This document shows, one piece after another, positions 31,229 through 36,904 of a stretch of DNA of 36,904 bases. This DNA comes from Clostridiales bacterium (lineage in GTDB: Bacteria; Bacillota; Clostridia; Christensenellales; UBA1750): assembly GCA_015056005.1 (NCBI GenBank), contig SVHB01000020.1:1-36904 (forward strand). Direction: 5' to 3'. The stretch's first letter is position 1, and each line of letters starts with the position of its first letter. The notes under the pieces were generated by a model that had not been told where the DNA came from, ran no database searches, and worked only from the letters and a program-made list of their open reading frames with translations. The position numbers and the translations under genes were made by a program.

Positions 31229-32674
31229 TTATACGGATTTTATTGCTTCAATATACTTTCTGGTCGTGTTTTCAATTTCTTCGAATTTATTTTCGGCTAT
31301 AAGTTTTTTGTTTGCTATGTCAGACCCGATTCCAACACCACTTGCACCATTTTTTAGATATTCGGCAATATTTTCGGCGTTAACTCCGCCAACCGCTAAA
31401 AACTTGATGTGTGAGAGCGGCGCTTTTACGTCTTTTATATATCCGCTGCCCATTCTGCCGATGGGGAAAAGCTTTACAAAATCTGCTCCCGCGTTATGCG
31501 CAGCTATTGCTTCGCTTGGCGTCAGTGCACCCGGAATTGAAACAAGTTTTTCTTTTTTTGTTTTTGTAATAACCTGCGGGTTAGTGTCAGGCGAAATGAT
31601 AAACTTACCGCCTGCTTTTTTAGTTAATTCAACTTGTTTTTCGGTAAGTACCGTACCTGCGCCGATCAACATCTTATCGCCAAAATGTTCGGCTAACAGT
31701 TTAATATTTTCGGCAATTTCGTCGTCAGAGGCAGCGCCGGTAGGATCAAAAGTACATTCTATAATTCTTGCTCCGCCGTTATAAACTGCTTTGGCAAAAG
31801 GAATTAGTTTTTCACGTTCTACACCACGAACAATGATAATCATTTTTTCTTTTAAAACCAGAGAAAGGGTGTTTTCCATAGAATTCTCTTCTTTTACCAA
31901 TGTGTTAAGTTTATTTTTTATACGGTTTAGAAATTCGTGCCATTCGTGCGGGGCATAAAAGGCAAATTCATCGCCGTTTGCAACCCTCATAAGTTTTTCT
32001 TCGGTATTGTTGTTTTCGACGTGGTTACCTAAGAATATATCAACGTTTTGTGTTGAAGCGTATTCAAGGCTTTGTAAGAATATTTTTCGGTTTTCAAACG
32101 GATGGTTGTATTTTTCCAAAAAGCTTTTAGTAAGGGTATTTGTACCAACGCCGCCGTGCATACCGGCTCTGTAAACCTTGCCGTTTTTAATAATGTCAAA
32201 GAAAAAGGAAAGGGTGCCTTTGGTATGCCCCGGGGTTTCAAGACATAAAACATTCGTGTTGCCAAGGGATACGATATCCCGATCGGATAAAAGAGTATCG
32301 GGACTAAAGGCTATTCTTTCACGTTCCTGTGAACTTCTGGCATAAGAAGACATTTCTTTACCGATAGCCATTTGATAATCTTCTTTACCGATATAGGTTT
32401 TAGCGCCTGTAAGACGCGCTAATTCCTTTGCAGCTCCTGCGTGGTCTATATGTCCGTGTGACATAAGAATAATCCTAATATCCATTGGGTTAAAGCCTAA
32501 CTCTTTTATGTTGTCAAGCACAATCCAAAGAGTCTCGGGATAACCGGGGTCAATTAAGATTAAACCGTCGGTTGTGTCGATAATATGGGTAGAAGCAGAG
32601 CGAATACCTACAAAATAGACGTTTTCAAATACCTTGCCCGGGTTAATATAATCTTTGTGCAAAATTTTATTCAT
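31229..32674 (-). CDS. Fusion: metallo-beta-lactamase-fold hydrolase plus KDPG/KHG-type aldolase
   Basis: One uninterrupted 481-residue frame. Residues about 1-255 form an MBL-fold hydrolase: SHGHIDHAG (His73, His75, Asp77, His78), His150 in TPGHTKG and His218 in GNHVENN, closest in pattern to B3-like/GloB-like hydrolases. A 10-residue linker leads to Met266, where a near-complete KDPG aldolase begins: catalytic Glu306 in IECTFD and Schiff-base Lys401 in FVKLFPIG, with IPGALTPSEAI and AVGGVNAENI. The Arg that follows the Glu in Eda (EVTLR) is Asp310. A weak AGAAGAG lies before the Met266 codon, so separate translation is possible. It starts directly after the alcohol dehydrogenase stop. Possible sugar-lactone or keto-sugar-acid role; substrate unknown. 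Confidence 0.85.
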   Translation of the reverse strand: MNKILHKDYINPGKVFENVYFVGIRSASTHIIDTTDGLILIDPGYPETLWIVLDNIKELGFNPMDIRIILMSHGHIDHAGAAKELARLTGAKTYIGKEDYQMAIGKEMSSYARSSQERERIAFSPDTLLSDRDIVSLGNTNVLCLETPGHTKGTLSFFFDIIKNGKVYRAGMHGGVGTNTLTKSFLEKYNHPFENRKIFLQSLEYASTQNVDIFLGNHVENNNTEEKLMRVANGDEFAFYAPHEWHEFLNRIKNKLNTLVKEENSMENTLSLVLKEKMIIIVRGVEREKLIPFAKAVYNGGARIIECTFDPTGAASDDEIAENIKLLAEHFGDKMLIGAGTVLTEKQVELTKKAGGKFIISPDTNPQVITKTKKEKLVSIPGALTPSEAIAAHNAGADFVKLFPIGRMGSGYIKDVKAPLSHIKFLAVGGVNAENIAEYLKNGASGVGIGSDIANKKLIAENKFEEIENTTRKYIEAIKSV

Positions 32675-33766
32675 CTAATCCAAACTCCATAAATATTTTA
32701 AACCGTTTAATAGTCTTTCTGTTTCGTTTAAGTCATTTGGGTTAATTGCGTCGCTGCTCTTTAGCTGATCGTAGTATATTGCCAATGATTTTGGGTCGGC
32801 GTTAATACCAATATCCGATAGGCAGCATGGCATATTATATTTTTTCATAAGTGACATTAAAAAGTCGTTGTTTCTTTCTTCGCCGTTAAAGTGGTTTTGC
32901 AAAAGAAGCCCAACACCTACGATTTCGCCGTGTAAATATGCTCGGCTTTCTTCAAAAAACATTTTACGGCTTATTTCATAGAACTTGTGAGCCAAAGCAC
33001 ATTGGTTAGAGCCTCTTGCAATACCGCTTATAACACCTGTTACAGCAATTGAGGTGAAAATCACCTGTTCTACGGTATCGGTTATATCTTCGTTTTTACA
33101 GTCGCTTATACATTTTTCGGTTTTATTGACTAATTCGTCAAAAGATTTTTTGGATAGAATATATGCCCAATCAAGACCTAAGGGATATTCTTTGGTATTA
33201 TCATTAAAACGCTGCTTAATCTCCGTAAATTTTGCAAGGGCATCAAATATACCGGCTAACAACAGTCTTACAGGCTGGCGGCTTATAACGGCAGTGTCAA
33301 CAAGAACGCTGTCGATTTCGTATTCAAAGTGTTTGCTTCCAACTGTTCTTCCTTCAGGGGTATATCTAACGCTCAAAGGAGTATATGAGGCGCAGGTGGC
33401 AGAAGAAGTGGGAATATTTATTATTGGTAAGTCACCGGAAAAACCAACAAGCTTTACAAAATCCATGATAACTCCGCCGCCGACACCAACAATTACGTTA
33501 AAACCGTTTGAGATTGCGTACATCGATAATTCGTTGGCACGTTCTTCGTTGCAAGTGCCAAGATGCTCAATGAATTCGTACTTTTGGCATAAAGGTTTCA
33601 AACTGTTTTCAATGGTTTCTTTTGTGATTGTGAGAGCAGCTTTACCTCCGATAATTAACGGAGAATTGCCAAAGCGCAATATTTCCTTACCGCATTCGTT
33701 TAATAAATGCGGCTTTTGCAAATATCTTCCGCAACCGATTCGGAAAGAATTTTCTTTTATGGGCAT
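32675..33766 (-). CDS. Iron-type alcohol dehydrogenase, glycerol dehydrogenase-like
   Basis: The 363-residue product has the GldA/G1PDH superfamily plan: NAD-binding VGVGGGVIMDFVKLVG (near 93-108), TSSATCASYTPLSVRY (near 120-135), and likely metal ligands Asp in GIFDALAKFTE, His in ALAHKFYE and His in YLHGEIVGVG. It would oxidise a polyol or sugar alcohol, or reduce a keto group, with NAD(H). GGAGGT (33780-33775) sits 8 bases before ATG 33766; an adjacent TTG upstream is less likely. It forms a two-gene operon with the MBL-aldolase fusion and is divergent from an AraC regulator. It is AT-richer than its neighbours outside the cassette. Confidence 0.85.
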   Translation of the reverse strand: MPIKENSFRIGCGRYLQKPHLLNECGKEILRFGNSPLIIGGKAALTITKETIENSLKPLCQKYEFIEHLGTCNEERANELSMYAISNGFNVIVGVGGGVIMDFVKLVGFSGDLPIINIPTSSATCASYTPLSVRYTPEGRTVGSKHFEYEIDSVLVDTAVISRQPVRLLLAGIFDALAKFTEIKQRFNDNTKEYPLGLDWAYILSKKSFDELVNKTEKCISDCKNEDITDTVEQVIFTSIAVTGVISGIARGSNQCALAHKFYEISRKMFFEESRAYLHGEIVGVGLLLQNHFNGEERNNDFLMSLMKKYNMPCCLSDIGINADPKSLAIYYDQLKSSDAINPNDLNETERLLNGLKYLWSLD

Positions 33767-33869
33767 CAATTCTTACCTCCTATATAGATGTGTTTTAATT
33801 TTAATGCTATAATTAGAATGAGTATATACAAATAATTGGCAAAAATTTTAGAAAAATTGCGGTGGTGTT

Positions 33870-34691
33870 ATGAAGTTTAGTGCTTATGCAGAACAAAAGG
33901 AAACTGTATTTAATTTTAGTCTTGTAAGCTGCGGACATATTTTTGCAGAGCCCAAGCGAGAAATCAGACGTCCAAACGGCAGAGATGATTGGCTTTTGCT
34001 TTACATTGCAAAAGGGGAAGACACCTTCTATTTTGATGAATGTGTAATCGCCAAAGCGGGTTCGTTTGTTATATTTGCTCCAAACCAAAAGCAGCACCAT
34101 ATTAATAATACAGATCATACCGCAGAGTTTTATTACGTTCACTTTAAGTGTGACAATTTATCGGACTGTTTTGCGTTGGATACGTCCAAAGTATATGAAC
34201 TGAATTTCAGTCGTCAGATTTGTAATGTTTTTGAAGAGATTATAGAAGAAACCTTAAACAAAGCAATGTTCTACGAAAAAATGTGTTTATATAAACTGAT
34301 GCACTTATTCTGTGCTTTTGAACGGGAAGTTGCACATAATAATCTTCCCGAAAAAGAAAATTATGATAGGGTAGCACGTGTGATACAGCATATAAACAAG
34401 TATTACAACAGCGATTTAGCGCTTTTGGATTATGCTAAAATGTGCAATATGAGTAAATACCACTTTTTAAGGGTTTTCAGCGGAATAGTCGGCAAAACGC
34501 CGCTTGAATATAAAAACAATATTCGTTTAGAACATTCGGCCGAGCTTTTGATTGATGAAAAACTGTCGGTCGAAGAAATTTCGTTTATTGTTGGGTATTC
34601 TTCGGCTTCGTATTTTAGCAGCGCTTTTAAGAAGAAATACGGGGTTTCGCCAAAAAAATATCAACAAAGAAAATTGGGAGAAACTCCGTAA
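33870..34691 (+). CDS. AraC-family transcriptional regulator
   Basis: The 273-residue product has an N-terminal cupin-type sensor domain (about 15-125, with GEDTFYFDECVIAKAGSF and FAPNQKQHHI) and a C-terminal double helix-turn-helix (about 170-268: YNSDLALLDYAKMCNMSKYH, then LSVEEISFIVGYSSASYFSS and KKYGVSPKKYQ). It likely senses a sugar or sugar acid and controls the divergent dehydrogenase/aldolase operon across the 103-base gap 33767-33869. A GGTGG site precedes the ATG. That gap holds a TATAAT (33808-33813) for the plus strand with a poor -35, typical of an activator-dependent promoter. Confidence 0.92.
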   Translation: MKFSAYAEQKETVFNFSLVSCGHIFAEPKREIRRPNGRDDWLLLYIAKGEDTFYFDECVIAKAGSFVIFAPNQKQHHINNTDHTAEFYYVHFKCDNLSDCFALDTSKVYELNFSRQICNVFEEIIEETLNKAMFYEKMCLYKLMHLFCAFEREVAHNNLPEKENYDRVARVIQHINKYYNSDLALLDYAKMCNMSKYHFLRVFSGIVGKTPLEYKNNIRLEHSAELLIDEKLSVEEISFIVGYSSASYFSSAFKKKYGVSPKKYQQRKLGETP

Positions 34692-34706
34692 AGAAGTTTC
34701 TCCCAA
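34674..34706 (-). terminator. 12-pair hairpin terminator, right edge of the AT-rich cassette
   Basis: TTGGGAGAAACT (34674-34685) and AGTTTCTCCCAA (34695-34706) pair perfectly. Read on the minus strand it is followed by TTTTCTTTG, suiting the end of the 34728-35183 gene. It overlaps the araC-type stop codon and lacks a T-run on the plus strand. Confidence 0.7.
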
Positions 34707-34727
34707 AATAGCCTTTATTGTTTCGGT

Positions 34728-35183
34728 TTAGATAGAGTGTATCCATGAACGGTTGAACATATCCAGCATTGAAATAAGATCCTGCTTTTCGTATGTCTCA
34801 TAACCTATGGCAAGCAATGCTGTTCGTATATATTCATCGATCACGGGATCATCGGTTTTTGTTTTGGCTGCAAGCGCTTTTGCGCCGTTCAGAAGGTGGA
34901 GCTTCAGCTCTTTAAGCTCTTCCGGAAGCGCATTTAGAGCGTTCATATCGTAGTTTGAAGTGCGAAGGCAGGGCGAGGCGCAGTAAAAGCAGTTTGGAGC
35001 AACGCGCTTTTTCTCTGCGTTTGCAAGATCGATGCAGGCTCTTATTGTGTCTTCGTCCGAATCGTTCTCAATTTCTTTAAGGCATTTTCGAAAAATGCTG
35101 TTCGTGTTTTCGTTTTCAAGCCCTGTTGATCCGTCCAGCGCTTTGGCAAGCCCGATAAGGATCCCTAAAAGCTCGTTTTTCAT
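34728..35183 (-). CDS. Unrecognised small protein with a CxxCxxxC motif
   Basis: The 151-residue, mostly helical product has no membrane segment. Cys65, Cys68 and Cys72 (NCFYCASPC) suggest a metal or Fe-S site; other Cys are at 34 and 50. Long helices rich in Leu, Ala and Glu flank the motif. The start is one base after the stop of the upstream Fe-S protein gene, with no clear ribosome site, so it is probably translated by coupling. Together with the divergent Crp/Fnr regulator it could be part of a redox or nitrosative-stress module. I do not recognise the family. Confidence 0.7.
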   Translation of the reverse strand: MKNELLGILIGLAKALDGSTGLENENTNSIFRKCLKEIENDSDEDTIRACIDLANAEKKRVAPNCFYCASPCLRTSNYDMNALNALPEELKELKLHLLNGAKALAAKTKTDDPVIDEYIRTALLAIGYETYEKQDLISMLDMFNRSWIHSI

Positions 35184-35184
35184 G

Positions 35185-35898
35185 CTATTTGAGTATCCTT
35201 CCGTCTGTGGATATGGTAACTATCGTCCATGGGATGAACTTGCCGCATTTCATGAACGCCTGCTTGAGCGCGCTTACGATACCGCCGCAGCAGGGGACTT
35301 CCATTCTGACCACGGTAACGCTCTTTATATCGTTGTTTCCGATTATCTGGGCAAGCTTTTCGCTGTAATCGCCTGCATCCAGCTTCGGGCACCCGATCAG
35401 GGTGATCTTGTCCTTGATAAAATCCTTGTGGAAATTGCCGTAGGCGTATGCGGTGCAGTCTGCCGCGATGAGCAGATCGGCGCCTTTGAAATAGGGGGCG
35501 TTCACAGGGGCAAGCTTTATTTGTACAGGCCATTGCCTGAGCTCGCTTGAAACGCCGTCAATGGGTGCCGATACTTCCTTGACTTCCTTGACGGCATCTC
35601 TGCTTATAGCGCGGGAAGCGGTACCGGGGCAGCCGCAGGGCAGGGGAGCAGACTTTTCTTTATTTGCTTTTGCAGCAAGCACTGCGGCCTCGTCATAGGC
35701 CTTTGCTTCGCGCTCAACAAAAGTGATCGCGCCCGTGGGGCATGCGGGCAGGCAGTCGCCGAGACCGTCGCAGTAATCATCTCTTAAAAGCTTTGCTTTG
35801 CCGTTTACCATGCCTATCGCGCCCTCGTGGCATGCGCTTGCGCAAAGACCGCAGCCGTTGCATTTTTCTTCGTCGATATTTATTATTCGTCTTATCAT
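35185..35898 (-). CDS. 4Fe-4S ferredoxin-type protein with extra Cys-rich domain
   Basis: The 237-residue product has a complete 4Fe-4S motif CNGCGLCASAC (Cys13-Cys23) and a second, three-Cys motif CDGLGDCLPACPTGAI. The second half carries PCGCPG near 88, a Rossmann-like LLIAADCTAYAYGNFHKDF segment and VPCCGG near 203, which suggest another cofactor site. Such proteins recur in Clostridia next to Crp/Fnr regulators of the HcpR type and often hcp, but no hcp gene is in the window. AAGGAGAG precedes the ATG. It is divergent from the Crp/Fnr gene over an 83-base region full of inverted repeats. Confidence 0.85.
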   Translation of the reverse strand: MIRRIINIDEEKCNGCGLCASACHEGAIGMVNGKAKLLRDDYCDGLGDCLPACPTGAITFVEREAKAYDEAAVLAAKANKEKSAPLPCGCPGTASRAISRDAVKEVKEVSAPIDGVSSELRQWPVQIKLAPVNAPYFKGADLLIAADCTAYAYGNFHKDFIKDKITLIGCPKLDAGDYSEKLAQIIGNNDIKSVTVVRMEVPCCGGIVSALKQAFMKCGKFIPWTIVTISTDGRILK

Positions 35899-35912
35899 TT
35901 TAATCTCTCCTT

Positions 35913-35953
35913 GACTTTCTGGGTATATTATAATACAATCAAAACAGAAAGTC
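35913..35953. promoter_or_regulatory. Wide inverted repeat with overlapping divergent -10 elements
   Basis: GACTTTCTG (35913-35921) and CAGAAAGTC (35945-35953) are perfect 9-base inverted repeats. Between them lie TATAAT on the plus strand (35929-35934) and TATAAT on the minus strand (35932-35927), overlapping each other. No good -35 is present on either side, consistent with regulated divergent promoters. Confidence 0.5.
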
Positions 35954-35954
35954 T

Positions 35955-35968
35955 GTTGTTTTTACAAC
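35955..35968. promoter_or_regulatory. Candidate Crp/Fnr-type operator
   Basis: GTTGT-TTTT-ACAAC is a perfect 5+5 palindrome with 4-base spacer, the size and symmetry of Fnr-class sites (such as TTGAT-N4-ATCAA). It is 14 bases before the regulator's start codon, so it could mediate autorepression. The assignment is by geometry and position only. Confidence 0.5.
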
Positions 35969-35981
35969 GAAAAGAGGATGT

Positions 35982-36644
35982 ATGGAAAAATATATTTCTG
36001 TTTTGGAAAAAACAAGAATGTTTGAGAATATATCAAGGGATGAGATAAGGTCTATGCTCTCCTGCCTTCAGGCAAAGATAAAGAGCTATAAAAAGGGCGA
36101 GCTCGTTTTTGCCGCAGGCGATAAGATCGATCGGATAACCATGCTGATGGAGGGCAGCCTGCATATCAGAAGGGACGATTACTGGGGCAACAGGGTGATA
36201 ATAAATATAGTTAAGCCGGGAGATATGTTCGGAGAATCCTATCTTTCAAGGCAGGACGAAGCTATACTGAACGATGTTGTTGCCGTAGAGGACAGCGTGG
36301 TCATGTTTTTTGATGTAAAAAAGGTGCTTACCACCTGCTCTGCCGCCTGCCATTTCCATTCCATGGTTGTTCAGAACCTGTTCTTTGCAATTTCGGATAA
36401 GAATCGCGATCTGGTAAGGAAGATTGGGCATATGTCCAAGCGCACCACAAGGGATAAGCTCATGTCCTATCTTTCCGAAGAGGCGGGGCGGCAGGGCAGC
36501 TCTCAGATAATCATACCATTAAACCGTCAGCAGCTGGCCGATTTCCTCTGCGTGGACAGAAGCGCAATGTCCAATGAGCTTTCAAAAATGCGCGATGAAG
36601 GCATGCTTGAATTTGAGAAAAACAGATTTACTCTGCTTGAGTGA
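35982..36644 (+). CDS. Crp/Fnr-family transcriptional regulator
   Basis: The 220-residue product has a cyclic-nucleotide-binding-like beta barrel at about 10-120 (FENISRDEIRSMLSC, GDKIDRITMLMEGSLHI, GDMFGESYL), a dimer helix, and a Crp-type winged helix at about 145-218 with the NRQQLADFLCVDRSAMSNEL recognition helices. Few Cys and no N-terminal Cys cluster argue against an oxygen-sensing Fnr; HcpR-like regulators in Clostridia have this form. AGAGGATG precedes the ATG. It is divergent from the Fe-S protein operon, its most likely target. Confidence 0.92.
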   Translation: MEKYISVLEKTRMFENISRDEIRSMLSCLQAKIKSYKKGELVFAAGDKIDRITMLMEGSLHIRRDDYWGNRVIINIVKPGDMFGESYLSRQDEAILNDVVAVEDSVVMFFDVKKVLTTCSAACHFHSMVVQNLFFAISDKNRDLVRKIGHMSKRTTRDKLMSYLSEEAGRQGSSQIIIPLNRQQLADFLCVDRSAMSNELSKMRDEGMLEFEKNRFTLLE

Positions 36645-36651
36645 TCAAAAG

Positions 36652-36678
36652 AAAAAGCTTCCTTGCGGAAGCTTTTTT
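36652..36678. terminator. Bidirectional terminator between the Crp/Fnr and flavin reductase genes
   Basis: AAAAAGCTTCC (36652-36662)/GGAAGCTTTTT (36667-36677) with a TTGC loop, followed by a further T on the plus strand and, by symmetry, a T-run on the minus strand. Confidence 0.85.
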
Positions 36679-36679
36679 G

Positions 36680-36904
36680 CTATTGTCTTTCAAGCACCTT
36701 CACAATATCCGATACATACATGGTGTGATAATCCTTGGTTGGATAAACGGATGAATCTAAAGCTTTATCGAGGAAGGATTCGCCGTTTAAGTCCTGCTTA
36801 TATAGCTTTTTGCAGATCATGATAAGCTCCGCTTCTTTGAAAACTGGGGTGCCGTCTATAAACTCCACGGTCAGCCCTGCTTTTTCTATCTTGTTTTCAT
36901 CCTT
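36680..36904 (-). CDS. Flavin reductase-like protein (DIM6/NTAB), C-terminal part
   Basis: The frame is open to the window edge, so only the last 74 residues are seen. The pattern (KAGLTVEFIDGTPVFKEAEL, ICKKLYKQD, YPTKDYHTMYVSDIVKVL) is the C-terminal end of the FMN-binding split-barrel flavin reductase family common in Clostridia. A GTG at 36868 is internal, not the real start. The gene converges on the Crp/Fnr gene across a shared terminator. Family assignment from the C-terminus is fairly good. Confidence 0.75.
   Translation of the reverse strand, partial: KDENKIEKAGLTVEFIDGTPVFKEAELIMICKKLYKQDLNGESFLDKALDSSVYPTKDYHTMYVSDIVKVLERQ

Noticed and set aside
31234-34725. TTTATTG-n-TTC at both cassette ends as an insertion direct repeat
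   Set aside because: Only about ten matching AT-rich bases with a mismatch, in sequence where such matches arise by chance.
34728-35183. Hybrid-cluster protein (hcp) or its fragment
   Set aside because: At 151 residues with CFYCASPC it lacks the hybrid-cluster ligands and length of Hcp; only the neighbourhood is Hcp-like.
1-36904. CRISPR array, insertion sequence, prophage or replication origin
   Set aside because: No regularly spaced repeats, transposase, integrase, phage structural gene or DnaA-box cluster was seen.

Overview
The window looks like a chromosomal segment of an anaerobic, low-to-mid GC Bacillota (class Clostridia), probably a gut or rumen commensal. This rests on the gene order proA / zapA-mutS2 / yqeG-comEC-holA, a T-box leader, AGGAGG-type ribosome binding sites with several TTG starts, flavodoxin-ferredoxin and Fe-S proteins, and the lack of any respiratory gene. 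Genus cannot be assigned from the sequence alone. No CRISPR array, insertion sequence, integrase, rRNA or replication origin is visible.

Layout. (1) 1-8899, mostly housekeeping: a 5'-truncated class A penicillin-binding protein, proA, an ECF sigma/anti-sigma pair with a candidate autoregulated promoter, a comB-like phosphatase, zapA, mutS2 and a YqeG-type phosphatase. (2) 8917-15993, competence plus a sugar/lipid insert: comEC, holA, a membrane GT2 glycosyltransferase, an AraM/EgsA-type glycerol-1-phosphate dehydrogenase, a GH43-like glycosidase and a tandem-HhH ComEA-like protein, closely packed and mostly overlapping. (3) 16039-19108, a T-box riboswitch operon: XRE-cupin regulator, acyl-CoA synthetase and a YkgJ-type cysteine-cluster protein. 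The specifier reads most plausibly as AUC (Ile). (4) 19127-21562: a Tic20/DUF4870-like membrane protein, an IclR regulator, tRNA-Thr(CGT), tRNA-Pro(CGG) and a HAD phosphatase. (5) 21576-25854 on the minus strand: pgi and a large two-Rossmann FAD oxidoreductase. Divergent from the latter is a plus-strand operon at 26011-31189: EFR1 flavodoxin-ferredoxin, URO-D-like protein, MATE exporter and GtaA/DUF4965-type protein. (6) 31229-34691, a clearly AT-richer cassette bounded by hairpins: AraC regulator divergent from an iron-type alcohol dehydrogenase and a metallo-beta-lactamase-fold/KDPG-aldolase fusion. (7) 34728-36644: a divergent Crp/Fnr regulator and Fe-S module with palindromic sites between. 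The window ends in a truncated flavin reductase.

How the genes may work together. The best candidates for something new are the apparently isoleucine-sensing T-box over an acyl-CoA synthetase, which suggests branched-chain or propionyl-CoA activation feeding reductive Ile synthesis; the MBL-aldolase fusion cassette; and the FAD/EFR1/URO-D/MATE/DUF4965 cluster, whose URO-D member has an H-L-D where the methyltransferase branch has an H-x-C zinc motif.
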